NCBI GenBank assembly: GCA_021108055.1
Contig: JAIORR010000195.1
Location: 1 to 7,403 of the forward strand
Direction: 5' to 3'
DNA length: 7,403 bases
Origin: Candidatus Cloacimonadota bacterium
GTDB lineage: Bacteria > Cloacimonadota > Cloacimonadia > Cloacimonadales > TCS61
The notes under the pieces are model-generated. The model was not told the origin of the DNA and did not search any database. It saw only the letters and a program-made list of their open reading frames with translations. Below are positions 1 through 5,675 of the stretch, piece after piece. The position numbers and the translations under genes are program-made. How positions within the stretch are numbered: position 1 is the stretch's first letter; each line of letters starts with the position of its first letter.

Positions 1-1854
1 AAGGTCCTTCTTATTTCTAAAGAAGAAGAAAACGATCTTGGTAAACTGGAAGAAGCTCTTTTGGGGAAAACAGATGATCAGCAATTAGAAAAATACACAA
101 TAGATTGCACATCTCAAGGAGAGGAAGGACTTGAATTGGTGGAAGAATCTATCAGGAAAAAAGAGCCCTATGCTTTAGCTTTTATCGATGTAAGAATGCC
201 CCCTGGCTGGGATGGAATAGTTACGATCTCTAAAATATGGGAAATATGTCCCGAGATACAAATTGTTATTTGTACTGCTTATTCAGATTATTCATGGGAA
301 GAATTGTTTGATAAATTTGGATATACAGACAAACTTATTATTTTAAAAAAACCTTTTGATAATATCGAAGTACGCCAGCTTACGTGTGCTCTTACCAAAA
401 AGTGGGAGTTAAACAAAATTGCTAATTTAAAATTGAATGAACTTGAAGAAAAAGTTGATGAGAGAACAAAAGAATTAAATGAAACAAAAATAAAATACCA
501 GAATCTTTATGATTATGCTCCGGATATGTATTTTTCTGTTAGCCCGGAAGGAGTTGTACTTTCTGTAAATAAATACGGTGCTGAATACCTTGGATACAAA
601 CCAGAAGAACTAATCGGCGGTTCAGTATGGATCGTTGTTTATGAAGAAGACCTGAAAGAAACACAGAAACAGGTATCAGACATTTTCAAAAAGAAACTGA
701 TAAAAAGCGAACTGGAATTTCGAAAGATCAGAAAAAACGGTTCTATTCTCTGGGTTCACGAGAGGACTCATTTATTCCTGGATGATAAAGGCACTCCTAA
801 AGAACTTCTGGTTATGTGTAGAGACATCTCAGATAGAAAGCAGATTGAACAACAACTGGAAATATCAGAAGAAAAATATAGAACAATGATCGAACATTCC
901 AATGACATGATCTGGACATTGAATGAAAAAGGTGAATTCACATATTTTAATAAAAGATCGGAAGAATTGACAGGTTATAAAAGCAAAGAAGGATTTGGAA
1001 AAACGTTTGTCCCAATTATTTTAGAAGAAGACCTGGAAATGGTACAGAAAGTTTTTATGGATACTTTAGCAGGAAATTCAAATCAATATGAAGTAAGGAT
1101 ATATGATGCAGAAAAAAAGAATATCCTTACTTTATCCGTTAATACTGCTCCAATTTTTAAGGATGGAAAGATTGTGGGTTCTGTAAGTTTTGGAAGAGAT
1201 ATAACAAAACAAAAGAATGCAGAGAAAGAACTAACGGCACATCAGGAACATAGAAAACTGATCAATAAAATATTGAGCCATGATCTTACTAATAATCTAT
1301 CTGTTGCCAGAAGTGCGTTAAGACTTAATAAGGAATCACCTGAAACCGATCTGCTGGATAAAGCAAGCGGAAGCATTAATAAAAGCATACAGTTAATAAA
1401 AAGAATGAGAGACCTTGAATCTTTTGTTTCATTTCAGCGGGGTTTAGCATCTTTTAATGTAAATAATATAGTAAATAAAATTGTAAAAAATTATCCTTCG
1501 GTTTCCTATAAAATAACAGGCAAAGCTAACGTCTTGGCAGATGAAGCTTTCAGCTCTGTGATAGACAATATTATAGGGAATGCAGTAATTCATAGTGGAA
1601 CAAAGAAAATAGATATTTCTATTATTAACAAAGGAAAAATGTGTGAAATAAAAATTGCCGATTATGGGGTGGGTATTCCGGATAAGATAAAAAACAAGAT
1701 ATTCGAAGAAGGCTTTGTATCTGGAAATACCGGTCATTCGGGATTAGGCTTATTTATCGCAAAAAAAACTCTTGAAAAATATAGTGCTGATATCTTCGTA
1801 GAAGATAATAAACCTAAAGGATCGATTTTTATATTGATCTTAAGAAGAGTCTAA
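1..1854 (+). CDS. Receiver-PAS-PAS hybrid sensor histidine kinase (5' end outside window)
   Basis: The reading frame is open from base 1, so the true start lies upstream; the TTG at 61 is inside the receiver domain and is not a credible start. Seen, in order: the rest of a response-regulator receiver, with phospho-acceptor Asp in FIDVRMPPGWDG (codon 187-189) and the Lys-Lys-Pro signature (346-354); a coiled-coil linker (about 415-490); PAS plus PAC (about 500-850); a second PAS plus PAC (about 865-1215); a HisKA-like H-box LSHDLTNN with His at 1279-1281; and an HATPase core with N-box DNIIGNAVIHS (from 1564), G1 DYGVGIP (1660-1680) and G2 GHSGLGLF (1732-1755). The acidic pair of the receiver is not in the window. 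Family members with the same PPGWDG...CTAYSDYSWEE...LILKKPFDN pattern carry it in a VDDN motif about 15-20 residues before the point where this sequence begins. No transmembrane segment is visible, so it is probably cytoplasmic. The signal and partner are unknown. It converges on the ECF operon, and nothing links the two beyond proximity. Confidence 0.93.
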   Translation, partial: KVLLISKEEENDLGKLEEALLGKTDDQQLEKYTIDCTSQGEEGLELVEESIRKKEPYALAFIDVRMPPGWDGIVTISKIWEICPEIQIVICTAYSDYSWEELFDKFGYTDKLIILKKPFDNIEVRQLTCALTKKWELNKIANLKLNELEEKVDERTKELNETKIKYQNLYDYAPDMYFSVSPEGVVLSVNKYGAEYLGYKPEELIGGSVWIVVYEEDLKETQKQVSDIFKKKLIKSELEFRKIRKNGSILWVHERTHLFLDDKGTPKELLVMCRDISDRKQIEQQLEISEEKYRTMIEHSNDMIWTLNEKGEFTYFNKRSEELTGYKSKEGFGKTFVPIILEEDLEMVQKVFMDTLAGNSNQYEVRIYDAEKKNILTLSVNTAPIFKDGKIVGSVSFGRDITKQKNAEKELTAHQEHRKLINKILSHDLTNNLSVARSALRLNKESPETDLLDKASGSINKSIQLIKRMRDLESFVSFQRGLASFNVNNIVNKIVKNYPSVSYKITGKANVLADEAFSSVIDNIIGNAVIHSGTKKIDISIINKGKMCEIKIADYGVGIPDKIKNKIFEEGFVSGNTGHSGLGLFIAKKTLEKYSADIFVEDNKPKGSIFILILRRV

Positions 1855-1873
1855 TAGAAAAAATTGGCTAAAC

Positions 1874-1903
1874 AAAAAAAGCAGGCTTTTTGCCTGCTTT
1901 TTT
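1874..1903. terminator. Bidirectional Rho-independent terminator
   Basis: A7, then GCAGGC (1881-1886), a T5 loop, GCCTGC (1892-1897) and T6 (1898-1903). The 6-bp GC-rich stem is flanked by A on one side and T on the other, so it reads as an intrinsic terminator on both strands. It lies 20 nt after the kinase stop and 18 nt after the stop of the minus-strand operon, so it fits as the shared end of two convergent units. Confidence 0.9.
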
Positions 1904-1920
1904 CATAATAGGATTTGAAC

Positions 1921-2409
1921 CTACTTTCTCATCTTTTTTTTCTGTATCATTTTTTTTGGATGTGGTCTTTTCCTGATCAGCTCTTCTGCTTTTTCCTGTT
2001 GCTCGGGTGTCAGCTCGTTCCAAATTGCTTCCCTGTGCTCTATTCGTGCAATAGCCTGAGCTTTCTTCAGCTCGAATATCTTTACTGTGAGCTTTTTTGC
2101 AGCATCAAAGTTGTGATCTTTGAAAGCACCTTTCTGATCGACATGCAAGATAGCAATTTGTGAATGGGTTTCAATAGTTGCTTTTTTATGATCAACACGA
2201 AGTTGTTCCAACTCATCGATTTGTGTATCGGTCAATTCCAGTTCTTCACACAACATCCCGAATTCACCAAAATCGTTACCTCTTATTTCCGGTTGCATTT
2301 CACGATGATGCATCTCACCCCTTCCCAGGTGATCACAATCTCCGTTAAATGCAATTAATAAACCGGATAAAGCAACCATCACTACTACAGTTAAAATGAT
2401 TCTTTTCAT
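1921..2409 (-). CDS. Spy/CpxP-like periplasmic LTxxQ protein
   Basis: 162 residues, last gene of the five-gene operon. An N-terminal hydrophobic stretch (residues 4-21, after MKR) looks like a signal peptide, although no clean cleavage site is obvious. A His/Met-rich segment follows (27-38). A helical region carries two LTxxQ motifs, LTDTQ at 59-63 and LTPEQ at 133-137, the hallmark of the Spy/CpxP family of periplasmic chaperones and stress sensors, and at the usual spacing. The C-terminus is very basic (KKMIQKKKMRK). I chose the ATG at 2409 because AGGAGG (2420-2415) lies 5 nt upstream and the signal peptide starts there; an upstream ATG in the same frame (2478) lies inside the neighbouring gene and lacks those features. 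Family knowledge: such proteins bind unfolded proteins or metals in the periplasm. Inferred: it is an effector or feedback component of the sigma module encoded upstream. Substrate not known. Confidence 0.85.
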   Translation of the reverse strand: MKRIILTVVVMVALSGLLIAFNGDCDHLGRGEMHHREMQPEIRGNDFGEFGMLCEELELTDTQIDELEQLRVDHKKATIETHSQIAILHVDQKGAFKDHNFDAAKKLTVKIFELKKAQAIARIEHREAIWNELTPEQQEKAEELIRKRPHPKKMIQKKKMRK

Positions 2410-2426
2410 TTCATCCTCCTTCTTTT

Positions 2427-2729
2427 TTATTTCCAATAACCTTCTACCCAAATCCAGCCACGGTGCGTTTTTTCCCAACCACCGGCTATCCAGAGTCTGT
2501 TGTGTTTAGCTTTGATCCAACGACCTGGAATCCAGATATGTTTATGTTTTCTATGATGCCATTTCCAATGTCCGGAAACCCAGACAGCATTCTGATAGGG
2601 CTTTGCGATCTTTACTTCAACCTTTTTTCTGGGTGGTTCTCTTTTAACATATACAACTTTTTGATAAGTACAACTGGCCAAAATTATACCTGCCAGCATT
2701 ATGAAAAGAGCTCTACTTATTTTCTTCAT
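2427..2729 (-). CDS. WxxGxW-repeat lipoprotein
   Basis: 100 residues. The N-terminus is a clear lipoprotein signal: a positive start, a hydrophobic stretch, and lipobox LASC with the lipidated Cys at residue 20. A basic linker follows (30-44), then four tandem WxxGxW units: W50-G53-W55, W66-G69-W71, W80-G83-W85 and W94-G97-W99, separated by basic, His-rich spacers (HHRKHKH at 58-64). This matches the YXWXGXW/WXXGXW repeat family, small secreted or lipid-anchored proteins of poorly defined role. The last unit ends at the C-terminus. The ATG at 2729 has GAGGAG (2744-2739) 9 nt upstream and overlaps the end of the preceding gene by 17 nt, which suggests translational coupling. The spacer to the next gene is 17 nt. 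It probably sits at the inner leaflet of the outer membrane or faces the periplasm. No function can be given from sequence beyond an envelope role. Confidence 0.85.
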   Translation of the reverse strand: MKKISRALFIMLAGIILASCTYQKVVYVKREPPRKKVEVKIAKPYQNAVWVSGHWKWHHRKHKHIWIPGRWIKAKHNRLWIAGGWEKTHRGWIWVEGYWK

Positions 2730-3174
2730 TTTTAGATACTCCTCTTATCTTTCTAATTTTCTTCATAAATGGTCTTTTGAACCTCTGATGTTCCGGTTGA
2801 AAAAAGCCTTGAGATTCTTCCGGGGTCATTTCACTTCGCAATTTGATAAGTAATTGTCCCATTTCATGCTCCATTCTTACCTGTCTGTCTATTGTTTCTT
2901 TAAGTTTCTTTTCCAGAAGTTCTCTATCGAATTCCTCGTTCATCAGGGTGCGCATAAATCTTTTTTTAGATAATTCAAATTCTACTTTTAATGGAAGCAT
3001 GCTTTCCCTGTCTTCCAAGAATCTTTCCCTGCATTGAGGGGGAATATGATGAAATCTTGGGTCCTGGAGATGTCTGTTATGAAGCAAAACCCTTCGGTAA
3101 ATAAAAACTCCAAAAAATGCTGAATTAAAAGCAAGCGAAATTATCACTATCACAAACAACGTTTTTTTTGACAT
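2713..3174 (-). CDS. Membrane-anchored Metal_resist/CnrX-like periplasmic sensor protein
   Basis: 153 residues. One N-terminal hydrophobic helix (residues 5-26) is followed by an RR and a charged, helical domain, which predicts an uncleaved anchor with the rest in the periplasm. The segment near the membrane is His-rich (H32, H35, H42, H43) with a single Cys48; the helical part has M101, H103 and M105. A degenerate LTxxQ-like motif, MTPEE (116-120), ends the helical hairpin. This architecture matches the periplasmic heavy-metal sensor (Metal_resist, CnrX/ZraP-like) group, distantly related to Spy/CpxP. I chose the ATG at 3174 because AAGGAG lies 6 nt upstream and the anchor starts there. It begins 1 nt after the anti-sigma stop (TAG-T-ATG). 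Inferred: it senses an envelope or metal signal and acts on the anti-sigma factor, as CnrX does with CnrY. The metal ligands cannot be assigned from this sequence alone, and a purely chaperone role is possible. Confidence 0.75.
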   Translation of the reverse strand: MSKKTLFVIVIISLAFNSAFFGVFIYRRVLLHNRHLQDPRFHHIPPQCRERFLEDRESMLPLKVEFELSKKRFMRTLMNEEFDRELLEKKLKETIDRQVRMEHEMGQLLIKLRSEMTPEESQGFFQPEHQRFKRPFMKKIRKIRGVSKNEENK

Positions 3175-3175
3175 A

Positions 3176-3586
3176 CTATTCTCCTTCGTAATACATACTG
3201 AAAAGGGTTTCCTGCCCGAATTCGATGGTAGAATCGTTTGTAGATGCAAAGGCGATATTGCTTAGAACTATGCCGGAAAGAAATGCCAGAATTACAGATG
3301 CAGCAATAGATAATTTCACCAATTTTCCGGGAAGGAAGTTCAGTAAATTTCTTTTTGGAAATATTTTTACCGCATCCAATATTTGTTGATTAATCTTTTC
3401 CGGAACATCTTCATCTTTATATTGTGAAAGAAATCCCGATATCCTGTTTATTTCACGAAGTTCATTTTGACAGAAGTGACAATGTTTCAGATGATCGCGA
3501 ACTTTTGTGAATTCTTTTTCATTGAGTTCACCATCGATATAAGCATTCAATTTTCTGGAATAATTACATTTTTCATTCCGGCTCAT
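3176..3586 (-). CDS. Zinc-finger (ZAS-type) transmembrane anti-sigma factor
   Basis: 136 residues. The N-terminal domain has the zinc-binding anti-sigma signature H32-x3-C36-x2-C39 with Cys7 as a likely fourth ligand, and the YIDGEL motif (16-21) typical of zf-HC2 proteins. A cytoplasmic linker leads to one transmembrane helix (about 90-113), which leaves only about 23 residues outside the membrane. Family knowledge: the N-terminal domain binds and silences the cognate ECF sigma factor, here the gene 14 nt upstream. The start ATG at 3586 has AGAGGTG just upstream (GAGG core at 3596-3593, spacing 6). The short extracytoplasmic tail leaves little room for its own sensor domain, so a partner, most simply the next gene product, may supply the sensing. 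Confidence 0.9.
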   Translation of the reverse strand: MSRNEKCNYSRKLNAYIDGELNEKEFTKVRDHLKHCHFCQNELREINRISGFLSQYKDEDVPEKINQQILDAVKIFPKRNLLNFLPGKLVKLSIAASVILAFLSGIVLSNIAFASTNDSTIEFGQETLFSMYYEGE

Positions 3587-3600
3587 TTTTCACCTCTATT

Positions 3601-4116
3601 TTATACGACAGTTTCCTGTCTTTTTTCCTGCACTATTTTTTTCTTTTCTATGATCTTTTTTAATTTTTTTTTGGCACGTACAAGTTTGGAATCCACGGCA
3701 GAAACCGTAGTTTCCAGAACAAGAGCTATTTCTTTATAACTCATCTGCTGATAAAATTGTAATTCAATGAGCAATATTTGCTCCGGCTTCAGTTTTTTCA
3801 AAGCCTCTTTAACTATTACGTTTTCTTTTTTTTCTGAATGTTGATCTTCAAGATGATCCATGTTTTCAAAAGGAATTGTCATTTTTTCTTTTTTCTTCCT
3901 GGATTTTATCAGGTTCAATGCTTTATTATGGGCTGTTCTAAAAAGATAGGCAATATGAAAAGATTCATCGATATTTTTCATTTTTTTATAGAAAGCGATA
4001 AAGGTCTCCTGCAGGATATCTTCTGCATCTTCCCGATTCCTTAGATGTTTCAAAAGATAGTTAAATATCTTCTTATTTTCTTTTCGCAAAATAACTTCAA
4101 ATTTATCGCAATCCAT
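3601..4116 (-). CDS. ECF-type RNA polymerase sigma factor
   Basis: 171 residues from the chosen start. Region 2 spans about 10-75, with the RNREDAEDILQETFIAFY core (27-43) and a following LFRTAHNKALNLIKSRK segment (58-74). Region 4 spans about 103-156, with LKPEQ (109-113) and the MSYKEIALVLETTVSAVDSKL helix-turn-helix (125-145). There is no region 3, as expected for ECF sigmas. It is first in the operon and is followed by an anti-sigma factor. The start is uncertain: ATG 4116 fits family length and has AAGGA upstream but with only 2 nt spacing; ATG 4137 (7 residues longer) has AAGG immediately adjacent; TTG 4155 has no ribosome site. Inferred: it transcribes its own operon and perhaps distant envelope genes. 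No ECF-type GGAAC/GTC promoter could be identified with confidence. Confidence 0.92.
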   Translation of the reverse strand: MDCDKFEVILRKENKKIFNYLLKHLRNREDAEDILQETFIAFYKKMKNIDESFHIAYLFRTAHNKALNLIKSRKKKEKMTIPFENMDHLEDQHSEKKENVIVKEALKKLKPEQILLIELQFYQQMSYKEIALVLETTVSAVDSKLVRAKKKLKKIIEKKKIVQEKRQETVV

Positions 4117-4279
4117 ATTCCTTCTTATCCAAGACATCCTTTTTATTAAAGACAATCAAAAAATAATTATCCTGCTGTTTTTTGGAAAGTTTTTTGTTTT
4201 ATAAAAAATCCTTGCCAGATAAGTTTATTATTTTTTTTTGTCCAACCTGATGAAATTCAAAGAATTAGGAAGGTAAATT
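4117..4279. promoter_or_regulatory. Divergent intergenic region between the ECF operon and rpmB
   Basis: This 163-nt, very AT-rich stretch must hold the promoters of two divergent units. On the plus strand TATAAA at 4200-4205 could be a -10 element for rpmB, but no convincing -35 precedes it. On the minus strand A-tracts and a TTGGAC-like box are present, with no good -10 at the right distance. No promoter is assigned. Confidence 0.4.
4267..4274 (+). promoter_or_regulatory. Ribosome binding site of rpmB
   Basis: AGGAAGGT, 5 nt before the ATG at 4280. It supports this start for the short L28 gene. Confidence 0.8.
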
Positions 4280-4471
4280 ATGTCTCGAGTTTGTGATATC
4301 TGTGGGAAAAGTGCACAGGTCGGAAATCATAGAAGTCATGCATTAAACGCAACAAAAAGAAAATTCTATCCGAACCTTCAGAAAATTAAGGCAGAGATAA
4401 ACGGAAAGATCAAATATGTAAAAGTATGCACTTCCTGCCTGAGAGGAAATAAAGTTAAAAAAGTCGTTTAA
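4280..4471 (+). CDS. rpmB: 50S ribosomal protein L28
   Basis: 63 residues, normal for the short bacterial form. It begins MSRVCDICGKSAQVGNHRSHA and contains the family core with N-x-TKRKFYPNLQ (23-34). Two CxxC pairs, C5/C8 and C50/C53, make this the zinc-binding (C+) version rather than the zinc-free paralogue. It is a component of the large ribosomal subunit. The unit appears monocistronic: its own terminator lies 28 nt after the stop, and the upstream neighbour is divergent. rpmG, often adjacent in other genomes, is not next to it here. Confidence 0.97.
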   Translation: MSRVCDICGKSAQVGNHRSHALNATKRKFYPNLQKIKAEINGKIKYVKVCTSCLRGNKVKKVV

Positions 4472-4498
4472 TTTTTACGTTAATTATTCCCTATAAAT

Positions 4499-4531
4499 GA
4501 AAAAGACCTTTGCAGGTCTTTTTCTTTTTTT
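4499..4531 (+). terminator. Rho-independent terminator after rpmB
   Basis: A perfect 11-bp stem, GAAAAAGACCT (4499-4509) pairing with AGGTCTTTTTC (4514-4524), with a TTGC loop and a following T7 run (4525-4531). The inner GACCT/AGGTC part is the strong portion. It separates rpmB from the kinase-thpR-recA-recX unit. Confidence 0.9.
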
Positions 4532-4588
4532 ATAAAAATCTTTACTTCAATTTGATAGATTTACATTTTTGAATTCAATGTTGACTCA

Positions 4589-4593
4589 TGGAG
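4589..4593 (+). promoter_or_regulatory. Ribosome binding site that fixes the start of the adenosine-specific kinase gene
   Basis: TGGAG followed by six A residues and then ATG at 4600. The upstream in-frame ATG at 4588 overlaps this site and has no Shine-Dalgarno sequence of its own, so 4600 is the preferred start. Confidence 0.75.
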
Positions 4594-4599
4594 AAAAAA

Positions 4600-5082
4600 A
4601 TGGAACTTATTTTAGAAAAGATCAAATTCCCGGAAGGCTGTAATATCATTTACGGAATGTCTCATTTCATTAAAACAGTTGAAGACCTTTACGAAGCTTT
4701 GATAAACAGTTCCCCCGGGATCAAGTTCGGATTGGCTTTCAATGAAGCTTCGGGTCCCTGCCTGATTCGTAAAGAAGGAACAGATAACGAGCTTATGGAA
4801 ATTGCTGTGGAAAATCAGAGACGACTCGGCAGTGGACATACATTTCTCATAATTCTGGGGAATGCTTTTCCTATCAATGTACTTCCTGCCGTTAAATCCT
4901 GCAGGGAGGTTGCAACTATCTATTGTGCGACTGCAAATCCTGTTCAGGTAATTTTGTCGCAAACAGAACAGGGAAGAGGTGTGCTGGGAGTTATCGATGG
5001 TTCATCTCCCAAAGGGATTGAACTCGATACGGATATTACTCATCGCAAGAAATTCCTGCGCGATATCGGTTATAAACGTTGA
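4600..5082 (+). CDS. Adenosine-specific kinase family protein (DUF355)
   Basis: 160 residues, a single compact domain. Recognised by a run of conserved blocks: GMSHFIKTVEDLYEAL (19-34), PGIKFGLAFNEASGP (39-53), GSGHTF (77-82), NAFPINVLPAVK (88-99), CATANPVQV (109-117), TEQGRGVLGVIDG (122-134) and SPKGIE (136-141). Family knowledge: this ancient conserved domain, first studied structurally in an archaeal protein, was reported as an adenosine-specific kinase with a stably phosphorylated histidine. H22 and H80 are conserved-looking His residues here; I cannot say which corresponds. The start at 4600 gives the usual MELxLxKI N-terminus. The stop codon shares its A with the start of the next gene (TGATG), so the two are translationally coupled. 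Its physiological role with RNA and DNA repair genes is not known. Confidence 0.88.
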   Translation: MELILEKIKFPEGCNIIYGMSHFIKTVEDLYEALINSSPGIKFGLAFNEASGPCLIRKEGTDNELMEIAVENQRRLGSGHTFLIILGNAFPINVLPAVKSCREVATIYCATANPVQVILSQTEQGRGVLGVIDGSSPKGIELDTDITHRKKFLRDIGYKR

Positions 5083-5636
5083 TGAGAACTTTCCTTGCAT
5101 TGGAATTGCCCAAAACTGTTAAAAAAGAAATTGCTGCCATTATAGAAAAATTCCTGAATTCTGTTCCCAATGGTATTAAATGGGTACGAGAAGAAAATCT
5201 GCACATCACGTTTCAATTTATCGGAGACACAAAAAAAGAAGATATACCAGAAATAATCGATTTTCTCTCAAATGCTTTTTCTCTGCTTTCTCCAATAAAT
5301 TTCTTTGAACCGAAGCTGGAAATTGTTCCCGGAAGAAATCCAAGGATAATCTGGTTAAGCATAAAAACCGACTACAAAGAAATCTACAGAGTTTCCAAAC
5401 AATTTAAACTGAAATTGCAGAAAATGAGTTATCAACCGGATTCTAAACCTTTGAAATTTCATGTGACTCTGGGCAGAGTAAAAAAAAGGTTGCCAGAATT
5501 TTTCATTCAACAAATTTTAACTACAGAGTTAAAGATAGAAAGGATGGAAATTTCGGAAGCAGCATTATATCAGAGTTTTCTACGACCGGAAGGACCTGTG
5601 TACGAAAAGATCAGCGATTTTAAATTAGGAAAATGA
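5082..5636 (+). CDS. thpR: RNA 2',3'-cyclic phosphodiesterase (2H family, LigT-like)
   Basis: 184 residues, the usual length. It has the two HxTx catalytic motifs of the 2H phosphoesterase fold: H41-I-T43-F and H127-V-T129-L. Further family landmarks are the N-terminal RTFLALELP, the W34 before the first motif, and the C-terminal LYQSFLRPEGPVYE. Predicted to hydrolyse 2',3'-cyclic phosphate ends of RNA; related enzymes also show 2'-5' RNA ligase activity. I start at ATG 5082, which overlaps the previous stop as TGATG; a TTG one codon earlier is possible but less likely. No strong ribosome site is visible, consistent with coupling to the upstream gene. It precedes recA by 39 nt, an arrangement seen in several bacteria (thpR-recA). 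Confidence 0.93.
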   Translation: MRTFLALELPKTVKKEIAAIIEKFLNSVPNGIKWVREENLHITFQFIGDTKKEDIPEIIDFLSNAFSLLSPINFFEPKLEIVPGRNPRIIWLSIKTDYKEIYRVSKQFKLKLQKMSYQPDSKPLKFHVTLGRVKKRLPEFFIQQILTTELKIERMEISEAALYQSFLRPEGPVYEKISDFKLGK

Positions 5637-5663
5637 TAATGTTAGTAAATAGAAAAAAAATAT

Positions 5664-5670
5664 AAAGGAG
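5664..5670 (+). promoter_or_regulatory. Ribosome binding site of recA
   Basis: AAAGGAG, 5 nt before the ATG at 5676. The 39-nt gap before recA contains no recognisable LexA box and no terminator, so recA is probably read from an upstream promoter, perhaps together with a local one not visible here. Confidence 0.8.
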
Positions 5671-5675
5671 AAATC

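Noticed and set aside
61..63. TTG at 61 as the start of the histidine kinase.
   Set aside because: The frame is open to base 1 and the upstream 20 codons continue the receiver domain, so this is an internal codon.
1909..1923. On the minus strand, AGGTTCAAATCCTA resembles a tRNA T-arm, as in a tRNA 3' end or attachment-site remnant.
   Set aside because: No acceptor, D or anticodon arm can be built; the upstream bases on that strand are the end of the Spy-like gene. Probably chance.
1915..2358. Plus-strand open frames opposite the Spy-like gene.
   Set aside because: They are antisense frames of a well-supported gene, without ribosome sites or recognisable domains.
2410..2478. Upstream start for the Spy-like protein at 2478, adding 23 residues.
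   Set aside because: It lies within the coding region of the lipoprotein gene, has no signal peptide at the new N-terminus and ignores the strong AGGAGG before 2409.
4137..4175. Possible ECF-type autoregulatory promoter on the minus strand, with GGATAA (-35-like) and TTGTC (-10-like).
   Set aside because: The spacing is several bases too short for the usual ECF promoter, the -35 lacks GGAAC, and the region is AT-rich enough to produce such matches by chance.
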